From positions 1,497,158 through 1,561,157 of the forward strand of contig OY282442.1 in NCBI GenBank assembly GCA_958296115.1: a DNA stretch of 64,000 bases. Direction: 5' to 3'. The notes below the pieces were generated by a model, which was not told where the DNA came from, made no database searches, and worked only from the letters and a program-made list of their open reading frames with translations. A program made the position numbers and the translations under genes. The first letter of the stretch is position 1. Each line of letters begins with the position of its first letter. The DNA comes from an uncultured Dehalococcoidia bacterium. GTDB taxonomy: Bacteria; Chloroflexota; Dehalococcoidia; Lucifugimonadales; CAJWER01. Positions 1-8,150 of the stretch are shown here, in pieces.

Positions 1-1
1 G

Positions 2-406
2 AAGGACGGGGCCATCGTTGCGAACAGCGGGCACTTCAACGTCGAGATAGACATCGAGGCTCTGGAGGAGATGGCGGACGGGAAGCAGGAGGCCAGGGAC
101 TGCGTGGACGAGTACCTGATGCAGGACGGCAGGAAGCTCTACCTGCTCGGGGAGGGACGTCTTATCAACCTGGCGGCGGCCGAAGGGCATCCTTCGGCAG
201 TGATGGACATGAGCTTCGCCAACCAGGCCCTTTCCGCCGAGTACCTGGCTCAGAGGGCGGGCAGCCTGGTGAATAAGGTCCACACCGTGCCGCAGGACAT
301 AGACCAGGAGGTCGGGCGCCTCAAGCTTGCGGCGATGGGGATAAGCATAGACACGCTCAGCGACGAGCAGCAGCAGTACTTGGAGAGCTGGCGCATCGGG
401 ACGTAG
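2..406 (+). CDS. ahcY: adenosylhomocysteinase, C-terminal part (5' end outside window)
   Basis: The last 134 residues of S-adenosyl-L-homocysteine hydrolase, the cytosolic NAD-dependent enzyme that splits SAH to adenosine and homocysteine. The window opens in frame inside the segment reading [16 protein letters not shown], the conserved C-terminal part of the NAD/substrate domain, followed by [22 protein letters not shown] split across a conserved loop and a short C-terminal tail. The protein stops at a TAG and metK begins 46 bases later on the same strand, so the two methyl-cycle enzymes are probably co-transcribed. The usual C-terminal Lys-Tyr ending of many AhcY proteins is not present; the protein ends in Arg-Ile-Gly-Thr. 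The family call is firm; length and regulation cannot be judged because the 5' end is missing. Confidence 0.95.
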   Translation, partial: KDGAIVANSGHFNVEIDIEALEEMADGKQEARDCVDEYLMQDGRKLYLLGEGRLINLAAAEGHPSAVMDMSFANQALSAEYLAQRAGSLVNKVHTVPQDIDQEVGRLKLAAMGISIDTLSDEQQQYLESWRIGT

Positions 407-452
407 CTCCCGGGCCGTCAATCACTACTAGAACGCCGTGGAGGAGTAAGAA

Positions 453-1676
453 TTGCCGTACAGCTTCAATGAGTCGCCCAGTTACAAGTTCACCTCGGAA
501 TCGGTGACCGAGGGGCATCCGGACAAGCTCTGCGACCAGATATCGGACGCCGTGCTGGACGCGATACTCGCGCAGGATCCCGGGGGGCGCGTGGCGTGCG
601 AGGTCTGCACGACGACCGGGCTGGTCGTGGTGATGGGCGAGATTACGACCGACGCCGACGTGGACGTTCAGACGCTGGCGCGCGATGCGATACGGGACGC
701 CGGATACACCAACCCCGAATACGGATTCGACCACCAGTCCTGCGGGGTACTGATCGCGCTCAACGAGCAGTCGAGCGACATCGCGGGCGGCGTGGACGTC
801 GCCTTGGAGGCCAGGGGCGAGGTGGATGCGGACGAGGCGGAGATCGAGATGCTGGGGGCGGGCGACCAGGGGATGATGGTCGGGTTCGCGTGCGACGAGA
901 CGGATGAGCTGATGCCAATGCCCATCTCCCTGTCGCACAAGCTCACGAGACGGATGGCCGAGATCAGGAAGGACGGGACGCTGCCGTACCTTAGGCCCGA
1001 CGGCAAGTCTCAGGTTACCGTCGAGTACGAGTACGGCAGGCCGAAGCGGGTGGATACTGTCGTGCTGAGCACTCAGCACGACCCGGACGCCGACAATCCC
1101 ACCATAGAGCGGGACATGATAGAGCGCGTGGCTCGGCGCGTCATTCCCGCCGAGCTGCTGGACGATGGCACGGCGTATCACGTCAACCCGTCGGCGAGGT
1201 TCGTCATCGGCGGGCCCGTCGGGGACGCCGGGCTGACTGGGCGCAAGATACTGGTCGATACCTACGGCGGGATGGCGCGGCACGGCGGGGGCGCGTTCTC
1301 GGGCAAGGATCCGACGAAGGTGGACCGCTCGGCGGCGTACGCGGCGCGGTGGGTCGCCAAGAACCTGGTGGCCGCGGGCGTGGCGGAGCGGCTGGAGATA
1401 CAGGTGTCCTACGCGATAGGGATGGCAAGCCCGACGTCGGTATCGGTAGAGACCTTTGGGACGAACAAGGCTCCGGACGACGTGATAGTCAACCTCGTCC
1501 ACGACCACTTCGATCTGCGTCCTGGCGCGATAATCCGTGACCTGGGCCTCAGGGCTCCAATCTACAAGCAGACAGCCGCCTACGGCCACTTTGGGCGGGA
1601 TGACCTGGACCTGCCCTGGGAGCGCGCCGACAGGGCCGAGGCCATTCGCAGGGACTGGCAGGGTGGAGGCGGGTGA
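453..1676 (+). CDS. metK: S-adenosylmethionine synthase (methionine adenosyltransferase)
   Basis: Cytosolic enzyme making SAM from methionine and ATP. The 407-residue product has the usual family length and motifs: [15 protein letters not shown] near the N-terminus (residues about 15-30), [12 protein letters not shown] (about 135) which is the ATP-binding hexapeptide region GAGDQG, and the glycine-rich [16 protein letters not shown] (about 275-290), the P-loop-like phosphate-binding motif. The start is TTG at 453, preceded by GGAGGAG-like sequence at about 439-446; the conserved N-terminus lies close to it and there is no better codon. It follows ahcY closely and its stop overlaps the start proposed for the phosphohexomutase, suggesting a three-gene transcript. 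The 46-base gap to ahcY is too short for a SAM riboswitch. Confidence 0.97.
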   Translation: MPYSFNESPSYKFTSESVTEGHPDKLCDQISDAVLDAILAQDPGGRVACEVCTTTGLVVVMGEITTDADVDVQTLARDAIRDAGYTNPEYGFDHQSCGVLIALNEQSSDIAGGVDVALEARGEVDADEAEIEMLGAGDQGMMVGFACDETDELMPMPISLSHKLTRRMAEIRKDGTLPYLRPDGKSQVTVEYEYGRPKRVDTVVLSTQHDPDADNPTIERDMIERVARRVIPAELLDDGTAYHVNPSARFVIGGPVGDAGLTGRKILVDTYGGMARHGGGAFSGKDPTKVDRSAAYAARWVAKNLVAAGVAERLEIQVSYAIGMASPTSVSVETFGTNKAPDDVIVNLVHDHFDLRPGAIIRDLGLRAPIYKQTAAYGHFGRDDLDLPWERADRAEAIRRDWQGGGG

Positions 1677-3513
1677 CATAGCCATCCATACACCCGAACG
1701 GCTCCTCCGGGCCGTAGAAGGCTCCGGACGGCTTGGCCCCGAGGCGCTGGCGAACCTGGAGCGCTGGCTGACCGCCCCCTGCATGGACGCGTTCGCTCCC
1801 GAGATTCAGGCGCTGGTGGACGCCGCAAGCTGGGAGGAGCTCGAAGACGCATTCTCCGCGCGGCTGAGGGTAGGCACGGGCGGAATCCGCGGCCCGCTCG
1901 GCCCGGGGCCGAACCGCATCAACGCGCGAACCATCGGCGAGGCCGCCCAGGCGCTGAGCGCCTTCATCGAGGACTACGGGCATGACGCCAAGTACGCCGG
2001 TGTCGTGGTAGGGCACGAGGCGCGCAGGCAGTCGAGGGAGTTCGCGGAGCTTTCGTGCAGGGTGTTCGCGGCGAACGGTATACGCTCGCATCTGTTCGAC
2101 GGGCTACGCGCCACGCCGGAAGTATCCTTCGCAGTGCGATTCTTGGGGGCAACGGCCGGGGTCCAGATTACCGCGTCGCACAACCCGCGCACCGACAACG
2201 GGTTCAAGTTCTACTGGTCGGACGGCGGTCAGGTGGTTCCGCCCCACGACGCGCGGTTCATGCAGCTTGTCTCGGACGTGGACGAAATCAGGCTCACGTC
2301 CATGCCGCAGGCGCGGGCCGAGGGGTTTGTGACGAGCATAGGCGGCGAGGTGGACGCGGCGTACTTGCGGTCTATACGCGGCCTATCGACCACGGCGAGC
2401 AGGTCTGCGAAGGTGGTGTTCAGCCCGCTGCACGGGGCCGGCTCGACCAACGTATTGAAGACGCTGCGAGGCGAGGGATTCGACGTTGTCGTCGCGCCGG
2501 AGCAGGCGGAGCCGGATGAGAGCTTTCCCACTGCGGTGGGCGACCTGATCAACCCGGAGTACGCGGAGGTCATGGAGTTGCCCGTGAGGCTGGCCGAGTC
2601 AGCCGGGGCGGACGTCGCCCTATGCTCGGACCCGGACGCCGACCGCATAGGCGCAGCCGCTAGGGTTGATTGGGAGTCCGGGCGCGTGAGGATATTGACT
2701 GGGAACCAGGTGGGCGCGGCGCTGACGCACTATCTGCTGTCACGACGCAGGGATGCTGGCAGGCTGATGGGCGAGGACGTCGTCATCGAAACCCTGGTGA
2801 CGACGGGCTTGATAGCCGACATAGCGCGAGGCTTCGGACTGGAGCCCAGGGACGACCTGCTGGTGGGGTTCAAGTTCATCGCGGAGGTCATTGGGGGACT
2901 GGAGGACCCTTCGCGGTTCGTATTCGCGGCGGAGGAGAGCCTCGGGTACCTCGCGGGCGATTTCGTGCGCGACAAGGACGCTGCGATTGGCGCGCTGCTG
3001 GTGTGCGAGATGGCGTCTTGGCTCAAGGACCGGGGCGCAACCCTTCCCATGTACCTCGACGACATCTATGGTGAATACGGGTACTACAAGAACGCGCTGC
3101 ACCTGGTCGAGCTGCGCGGCGCGACGGGCCGGGAGGCGATGGGGGAAGTGATGCTCTATCTGCGGTGCGAGCCGCCGGAGAGCCTGGGCGGGATGCGCGT
3201 GGTCGGCATATCCGACAGGCTCGGCGAGGCCGACCGCGCGCGATACCGCATGGGGGGGCCGGACGACGTGGTTACGCTCTACCTGTCCGAGGATAGGCGC
3301 AGCCGGGTTACTGCGAGGCCGTCTGGCACGGAGCCGAAGCTCAAGATATACGTGCAGCATTACGCGCCGGCGTCTGCGGTCCTAGGCGAGGTCAAGGCGA
3401 GGGTGGATGCGGAGGCTGCGGCCATGGGGGAGGCGATTCTCGACCGCTGCGGCCAGGGTCTCAGTCCAGAGCTGCATAGGGAGTGGGTCCGGTCGGAGCG
3501 GCGGGTGGTGTAG
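1663..3513 (+). CDS. phosphoglucomutase/phosphomannomutase (alpha-D-phosphohexomutase, PGM2-like)
   Basis: Interconverts hexose 1- and 6-phosphates through a phosphoserine intermediate. About 616 residues, the length of the larger PGM2/PgcA-like group. Motifs appear in the family order: VGTGGIRG near residue 70, the phosphoserine loop [11 protein letters not shown] (about 170), the metal loop DPDADRIG (about 325), the sugar-specificity segment AEESLGY (about 425) and the phosphate-binding RPSGTEPK (about 550). The open frame runs far upstream inside metK, which is not real coding; the chosen start is GTG at 1663, overlapping the end of metK by 14 bases. No strong Shine-Dalgarno distinguishes it, and an internal start such as ATG 1783 would remove conserved sequence, so the exact start is uncertain. 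Glucose versus mannose preference cannot be read from the sequence. Confidence 0.93.
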   Translation: MEAGDIAIHTPERLLRAVEGSGRLGPEALANLERWLTAPCMDAFAPEIQALVDAASWEELEDAFSARLRVGTGGIRGPLGPGPNRINARTIGEAAQALSAFIEDYGHDAKYAGVVVGHEARRQSREFAELSCRVFAANGIRSHLFDGLRATPEVSFAVRFLGATAGVQITASHNPRTDNGFKFYWSDGGQVVPPHDARFMQLVSDVDEIRLTSMPQARAEGFVTSIGGEVDAAYLRSIRGLSTTASRSAKVVFSPLHGAGSTNVLKTLRGEGFDVVVAPEQAEPDESFPTAVGDLINPEYAEVMELPVRLAESAGADVALCSDPDADRIGAAARVDWESGRVRILTGNQVGAALTHYLLSRRRDAGRLMGEDVVIETLVTTGLIADIARGFGLEPRDDLLVGFKFIAEVIGGLEDPSRFVFAAEESLGYLAGDFVRDKDAAIGALLVCEMASWLKDRGATLPMYLDDIYGEYGYYKNALHLVELRGATGREAMGEVMLYLRCEPPESLGGMRVVGISDRLGEADRARYRMGGPDDVVTLYLSEDRRSRVTARPSGTEPKLKIYVQHYAPASAVLGEVKARVDAEAAAMGEAILDRCGQGLSPELHREWVRSERRVV

Positions 3514-3562
3514 TTGGCATCCTTGAATCACCCTCTCCCGTCAAGGGAGAGGGGACAAGGCG
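3514..3562. repeat. 49-bp interspersed repeat (copy 1)
   Basis: A 49-base sequence directly after the phosphohexomutase stop that recurs at 49485-49533 with about four mismatches. It contains an imperfect inverted repeat of the CCTCTCCC...GGGAGAGG type, found in other arrangements at 7196-7217 and 52741-52836. It may end transcripts, but has no T-run; most likely a dispersed REP-like sequence. Confidence 0.75.
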
Positions 3563-3567
3563 GGGGA

Positions 3568-4352
3568 GGGATGCAGGCGGGACGCCTGCGCTCCCAGGAT
3601 GAGGACGCGCTGAATTGCCTTCACCCTGGGTCTCTCCCCGTGAGGGGAGGGTGATGAAGGCTGGGGCCTTCTCGGCTCCTTCGTCTATGTTCGTTTCGTC
3701 TCGGCCGGCTCCTTTTGTTGGCGCTCTGGCGGGTTCTAGCCGCCTGAATCGCCCTTATCCTAGCCCTTTCCCTTCGGGGGAGGGGACGCAGGGCGGGGCG
3801 TTTGCCCTCACCCTGGCCCTTTCCCCCGTGAGGGAGAGGGAACTTGGCGGGTCTTGCGACCCGCGCCCTGTCTACTCCTGGTTTCCCCCGCTCTCGCGGG
3901 AGATGAGTTTGCCTTGCAAGGCAGTGACTCCGGTACTTGCTTCGAGGATGCCGACGTCGATCGCCCGCCGACACTGGGGATGCAGCCCCTCCTCTAACTT
4001 TCCCGGACGGCTGACGGGCCCTTGCGGGACCGCCTGCGTTTCGCGCTTGTTCCTTCCACCCGCCAAGGCGTCGGGCTGCGCTGGCTACGGTCCTCCCGGT
4101 CGTCCGAGAGTCCGCACCTGGAACGGGGGAGGCACATTTGGCACTGCGTCCTCCTGTCGAGACGCCGGAACACAGAGCGACCTTCTCATACCGCGGGGGC
4201 CCCGTCCCAACAACAGCGGCGGCATGAATGCCCAGATTTGGCAGAGGCGGCTCTGTGCCCGTTTGGAATACGTCCCTTCGAGCCGTCTACCAGACTAGCA
4301 CGGCTGTTCTCGCGGTGTCAAGGGGCGCTATGGGGCAATTTCGGGGCAATTT
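3568..4352. repeat. long duplicated non-coding element, copy A
   Basis: About 785 bases that align along their whole length with 55732-56496 (copy B). The middle (about 3870-4135) is almost identical; the flanks differ by substitutions and small indels. It opens with the palindrome GCAGGCG-GGA-CGCCTGC (3573-3589) and holds several hairpins, for example GGGTC-TTGC-GACCC (3849-3862) and the palindrome TGCCTTGCAAGGCA (3910-3923). Open frames exist on both strands, but indels between the copies shift every frame, so it does not look protein coding. Both copies keep a promoter-like TTGACA on the minus strand at the polA-proximal end, so a minus-strand structured RNA is possible. No transposase, RNase P, tmRNA or group II intron signature was recognised. 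Could be a non-autonomous mobile element. Confidence 0.8.
4292..4321 (-). promoter_or_regulatory. candidate promoter within element A, minus strand
   Basis: On the minus strand a perfect -35 TTGACA (4316-4321) is followed after 17-18 bases by CTAGTC/TAGTCT (4292-4298), with TGC before the second form as in an extended -10. The -10 match is weak, but the block is identical in copy B (56435-56464), which supports a function. Transcription would run into the element and away from polA. Confidence 0.45.
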
Positions 4353-4404
4353 AGATGCGTTTGCCTGGACGAGAGGGGTGGTATAGCGGTTGGAGCGCAC
4401 GGTG

Positions 4405-4410
4405 TATAAT
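4405..4410 (+). promoter_or_regulatory. polA -10 box
   Basis: A perfect TATAAT ends 25 bases before the proposed polA start and only 13 bases before an alternative in-frame ATG at 4424. No clear -35 is seen at the right distance. If transcription starts about 7 bases downstream, the mRNA has a very short leader. Confidence 0.5.
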
Positions 4411-4435
4411 CCACCGCAAGCTCATGCAGGCGCGA

Positions 4436-7174
4436 ATGTCGGACGATAGGCCGCTCTTGATACTGCTCGATGGCCATGCCATGGTTCATCGGGCGTTCCA
4501 CGCGATCCGCACTCCCATGAACGTCGGCGCCACCGGGGAAGAGGTCCGCGGGGTCTATGGCTTCCTGAACGCCTTCCTGCGCACCCTGGCGGATCTGAAG
4601 CCGACGCACTGCGCCATCGCCTTCGACCTTTCGGGGCCGACGTTCAGGCACGCGCAATATGACGAGTACAAGGCGCAGCGCCCGCCCACTCCCCCGGAGT
4701 TGCGTAGCCAGTTCGACCGCGTGCGGCTCTTCATGGACGCTTTCAGGGTTCCGATGTTCGAGCAGAAGGGGTACGAGGCCGACGACGTGTTGGGGACGCT
4801 GTGCCAGCAGGCGGAGGAGCGGGGGGTGGATACGATAGTGCTCACGGGGGACACGGACGAGCTGCAGCTCGTTTCGCCGCACGTGCGCGTGCTGCTGAGC
4901 TACAGCGTCCAGCGCACCACGATGTACGACGAGGCCAAGGTGAGGGAGCGGTACGACGGGCTGGGCCCGGAGTCCGTGCCGGACATAAAGGCGCTGCAGG
5001 GGGACGCAAGCGACAACATCCCTGGAGCGCCGGGCGTGGGCGCGAAGACCGCCATCAAGCTGCTGCGGCAGTTCGGCTCGGTCGAGGGGATGCTCGAGCG
5101 CTTGGAGGAGGTGAAGCCGCCCCGAATACAGCAGAGCATACGCGAGAACCGGGACAGGCTGCGGCAGGGCAAGTTCCTGACCACCATCGTGCGTGACCTG
5201 CCGATAGAGTTGGACATGGACGAGACGCGCTTCTGGCAGTACGACCGCTCGGAGGTCGTGGCGAGGCTCAGGGAGTTCGAGTTCTTCAGCATGGTGGACC
5301 GGATACCTGACCCTCAGGGCGGCGAGGCGCCGGCGGAGCGGGAGACGCGCTACCGGGTGGTTGACACTCCGGAGGCGCTGGGCGAGATGGCGGCAGCGCT
5401 CGACTCGCCGGACGGGTTCGCCTTCAAGGTGGAGGCGACGGGGGCGAATCCAATGGCGGCCTCGCTGGTAGGCATCGCCTTCTCGAACGCGCCCGATACC
5501 GGCTGGTACGTGCCTGTCGGACACGCCGAGGGGGCGCAGCTTGGATTGGGAGACGTGGTGGACGCCATCCGCGGAGCGCTGGGGAACGACGCTATACCCA
5601 AGTCGGCGCACAACGCCAACTACGACATGACCGCGCTCGCCAGGCACGGCGTGAGCGTCCGCAACCTGGTATTCGACCCGATGATCGCGGCGCACGTGGG
5701 CGGACGGAAGGCCGTCGGCGTCGAGGCGCTGGCGCTGGACTGCCTGAACTTGGAGCTCGTGTCGGACGCGGACGTCGTCGGCTCTGGCAGGAAGCGGATC
5801 ACGCTGGACCAGGCGCCCATTGCGGGCGCGGCGGAGCACGCCTGCGACCGCGCCGACGCGACCCTGCAGCTGCGGGGGCCGCTGTTGGACGAGGCGGAGG
5901 CGAAGGGGGCCGCCAGTGCGCTGGCAGAGGTGGAGATGCCGCTGGTTCCCGTTCTGGTCGAGATGCAGCGCAACGGGGTAACGGTCGATACCGCGCTCCT
6001 GGCCGAGATGTCTGCGCGTATTGGGAACGAGGTGCGGCGCATCGAGGCGGGCATGTACGAGCTGGTCGGCCACGAGTTCAACATTGGCTCGTCACAGCAG
6101 CTTGGGGACGTGCTGTTCAAGGAGCTTGGCCTTCCGCCGACCAAGAGGACGAAGACGGGCTATTCCACGGACGCGTCGTCTCTCGAAGGGCTCAAGCAGG
6201 TTCTCGGCCAGGGAGAGTCCGATGAGGTCGATCCGAAGGCCGTCGAGGTGCTGGACCGCGTGCTGGAGTATAGGCAGCTTACCAAGATCAAGTCCACGTA
6301 TCTCGATTCCCTGCCCGGCCAGGTCAATCCTGAGACTGGGCGCGTTCATACGATGTATCACCAGACGGGCTCGGCGACGGGGCGGGTGTCGAGCAACGAC
6401 CCAAACGTGCAGAACATACCGATACGCACGGAGCTGGGCCGCGAGGTGCGCCGCGCCTTCGTGTCGCAGGACCCGTCGGGGTGGACGCTGCTGGGAGCGG
6501 ATTACTCGCAGATAGAGCTGCGGATACTCGCTCACCTCTCGCGCGATCCGGGCCTGATAGAGGCGTTCGAGAGCGGGCAGGACATACACTCCGCGACCGC
6601 GTCGTCTGTCTATGGCGTACCCATCGACCGTGTCGACGCGGAGATGCGGCGTATCGCCAAGGTCATGAACTTCGGGGTGGTGTACGGGCTGAGCCCGTTC
6701 GGGATAAGCCAGCAGACGGGGTTGAGCGCCGAGGCGGGGCGCGAGTTCATAAGCGCCTACTTCGGCCAATACCCTGGGATAAAGGGCTACATAGACGACG
6801 TGAAGAGGAGCGTCAAGGAGACCGGCTACGTGGAGACCCTGATGGGGAGGCGGCGGTATATCCCGGAGATAAGCTCCAGCAGCTTCCACGTGCGCTCGTC
6901 CGGGGAGCGTATGGCTATCAACATGCCCATCCAGGGCACGGCTGCCGACATAGTGAAGATCGCGATGGTCCGATTGCAGGCGCAGATAGACACCCGCCGC
7001 CTGCGGTCCATGATGATAGTGCAGGTGCATGACGAGTTGATTTTCGAGTCGCCGAAGGATGAGCTGGAGGAGATGAAGGGGCTGGTGAGCGAGGTGATGC
7101 CCTCGGCGATGGACCTAGAGGCGGCGCTGGAGGTGGACGTGAAGACGGGCTGTAACTGGGGAGAGATGGAGTAG
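4436..7174 (+). CDS. polA: DNA polymerase I, with apparently inactive 3'-5' exonuclease domain
   Basis: DNA polymerase I for Okazaki fragment processing and repair synthesis, about 912 residues. Domains in order: 5' nuclease (residues about 5-285; LLILLDGHAMVHRAFHA, TGDTDELQLV, GDASDNIPGAPGVGAKTA), a 3'-5' exonuclease-like fold (about 305-490) and the family A polymerase domain (motif A DYSQIELRILAHLS, motif B KVMNFGVVYGLSPFG, motif C VQVHDELIFE). In the exonuclease region the first motif reads FAFKVEAT where active enzymes have FDTET, and the third reads HACDRADATL where they have YAxEDADVT, so two metal-binding Asp positions are replaced by Lys and Arg. Proofreading is therefore probably lost, as in Taq and Bst polymerases. 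ATG 4436 begins the conserved N-terminus; ATG 4424 in the same frame is an alternative. Confidence 0.96.
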   Translation: MSDDRPLLILLDGHAMVHRAFHAIRTPMNVGATGEEVRGVYGFLNAFLRTLADLKPTHCAIAFDLSGPTFRHAQYDEYKAQRPPTPPELRSQFDRVRLFMDAFRVPMFEQKGYEADDVLGTLCQQAEERGVDTIVLTGDTDELQLVSPHVRVLLSYSVQRTTMYDEAKVRERYDGLGPESVPDIKALQGDASDNIPGAPGVGAKTAIKLLRQFGSVEGMLERLEEVKPPRIQQSIRENRDRLRQGKFLTTIVRDLPIELDMDETRFWQYDRSEVVARLREFEFFSMVDRIPDPQGGEAPAERETRYRVVDTPEALGEMAAALDSPDGFAFKVEATGANPMAASLVGIAFSNAPDTGWYVPVGHAEGAQLGLGDVVDAIRGALGNDAIPKSAHNANYDMTALARHGVSVRNLVFDPMIAAHVGGRKAVGVEALALDCLNLELVSDADVVGSGRKRITLDQAPIAGAAEHACDRADATLQLRGPLLDEAEAKGAASALAEVEMPLVPVLVEMQRNGVTVDTALLAEMSARIGNEVRRIEAGMYELVGHEFNIGSSQQLGDVLFKELGLPPTKRTKTGYSTDASSLEGLKQVLGQGESDEVDPKAVEVLDRVLEYRQLTKIKSTYLDSLPGQVNPETGRVHTMYHQTGSATGRVSSNDPNVQNIPIRTELGREVRRAFVSQDPSGWTLLGADYSQIELRILAHLSRDPGLIEAFESGQDIHSATASSVYGVPIDRVDAEMRRIAKVMNFGVVYGLSPFGISQQTGLSAEAGREFISAYFGQYPGIKGYIDDVKRSVKETGYVETLMGRRRYIPEISSSSFHVRSSGERMAINMPIQGTAADIVKIAMVRLQAQIDTRRLRSMMIVQVHDELIFESPKDELEEMKGLVSEVMPSAMDLEAALEVDVKTGCNWGEME

Positions 7175-7195
7175 CGGACAGTCGAATTGCTCTAA

Positions 7196-7217
7196 CCTCT
7201 CCCGCCTTAGGGAGAGG
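7196..7217. repeat. inverted repeat after polA
   Basis: CCTCTCCC-GCCTTA-GGGAGAGG, a perfect 8-bp stem with a 6-base loop, 21 bases after the polA stop. It belongs to the same family as the 49-bp repeats. It could weaken transcription into the next gene, though no T-run follows. Confidence 0.6.
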
Positions 7218-7238
7218 GGATGAGATAGGAGGTCGGAC

Positions 7239-8102
7239 ATGAGGGTAGGAATCGGGCTGCCGGCGACTATTCCGGGAGTGGCCGGGGACATGATTGTGAA
7301 GTGGGCGGTGAAGGCGGACGCCGGGCCGTACAGCTCGGTTGCCGCGCTGGATAGGCTGGTCTATTCGAACTTCGAGCCGATGGTTGCGCTGGCCGCGGCG
7401 GCTGCCGTGACGCGGCGGGTGAGGTTGATGACGAGCATACTGCTTGCGCCGCTTAGGAGCGGGGCGCTGCTTGCGAAGCAGGCGGCAAGCGTGGACGCGA
7501 TTTCGGGCGGGAGGCTGTCGCTGGGTCTTGGACTCGGCGGACGGCCGGACGATTTCACGGCGGGCGAAGCGGACATGGGGTCGCGGGGCAGGCGGTTCGA
7601 GGAGCAGCTGGCGACGATGAAGCGGGCCTGGTCGGGCGAGGCGTTGGGAGGCGGGGTTGGGGAGGTGGGGCCGCCGCCTGCGCGGGCTGGGGGGCCGGAG
7701 CTGCTGATTGGGGCGGTCGCGCCGGCGGCTTTAGAGAGGGCTGGACGCTGGGCGGACGGCTTCATAGGCGTAGGCGGCCCGAAGGCGGCGCGGGGTTCAT
7801 ACGACGCGGCGCTCGATTCGTGGAATCGGGCAGGCAGGGAGGGCGCGCCAAGGTTCGTGGCGGCGGCGTATTTCGCCCTGGGCGCCGACGCCGAGGGGAG
7901 TATAGAGCGGTATATCAAGGACTACTACTCGTTCATGCCGCAGTACGCGGGGGCAATCATCAGCGGCGCTCCGTCGTCGGCCGGGCAGGTCAGAGACCTG
8001 CTGAGTGCGCACGAGGACGTTGGGGTGGACGAGCTCCTGCTGTGGCCGTGCGACCCAGGACTGGAGCAGGTGGACCGTCTAGCGGAGGTTCTGGAGAAAT
8101 GA
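7239..8102 (+). CDS. LLM-class flavin/F420-dependent oxidoreductase (luciferase-like)
   Basis: A 287-residue protein of the bacterial luciferase-like superfamily, TIM-barrel enzymes that use FMN or coenzyme F420. The N-terminus RVGIGLP, the AVTRRVRLMTSILLAPLRS strand (about residues 62-80) and KQAASVDAISGGRLSLGLGLG (about 87-107) are typical of the family, as is the region with GRPDDF that follows. The start is ATG 7239 with AGGAGGT at 7227-7233. It stands alone between polA and a convergent dehydrogenase. Substrate and cofactor cannot be deduced; the short length (usual range 290-340) and lack of a partner flavin reductase leave F420 as a reasonable guess only. Confidence 0.85.
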   Translation: MRVGIGLPATIPGVAGDMIVKWAVKADAGPYSSVAALDRLVYSNFEPMVALAAAAAVTRRVRLMTSILLAPLRSGALLAKQAASVDAISGGRLSLGLGLGGRPDDFTAGEADMGSRGRRFEEQLATMKRAWSGEALGGGVGEVGPPPARAGGPELLIGAVAPAALERAGRWADGFIGVGGPKAARGSYDAALDSWNRAGREGAPRFVAAAYFALGADAEGSIERYIKDYYSFMPQYAGAIISGAPSSAGQVRDLLSAHEDVGVDELLLWPCDPGLEQVDRLAEVLEK

Positions 8103-8150
8103 GGATGGACGAGCGATGCGCCAGACTTGTAACCGAGTCCGCGGCGGCTA

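Noticed and set aside
407-452. SAM riboswitch before metK
   Set aside because: Only 46 bases lie between ahcY and metK, too few for any known SAM riboswitch.
357-1784. 475-residue minus-strand frame opposite metK
   Set aside because: Antisense shadow of metK, which has all family motifs.
3615-4298. 227-residue plus-strand frame, and minus-strand frames of 64-117 residues, inside element A
   Set aside because: Indels between the two element copies break every one of them; composition is not protein-like.
3568-4352. RNase P RNA, tmRNA, SRP RNA or group II intron as identity of the duplicated element
   Set aside because: Reading both strands, I found none of the conserved core sequences of these RNAs (for example the RNase P GAGGAAAGTCC block or a tmRNA tag and tRNA-like ends). 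A covariance search would be needed to exclude rarer families.
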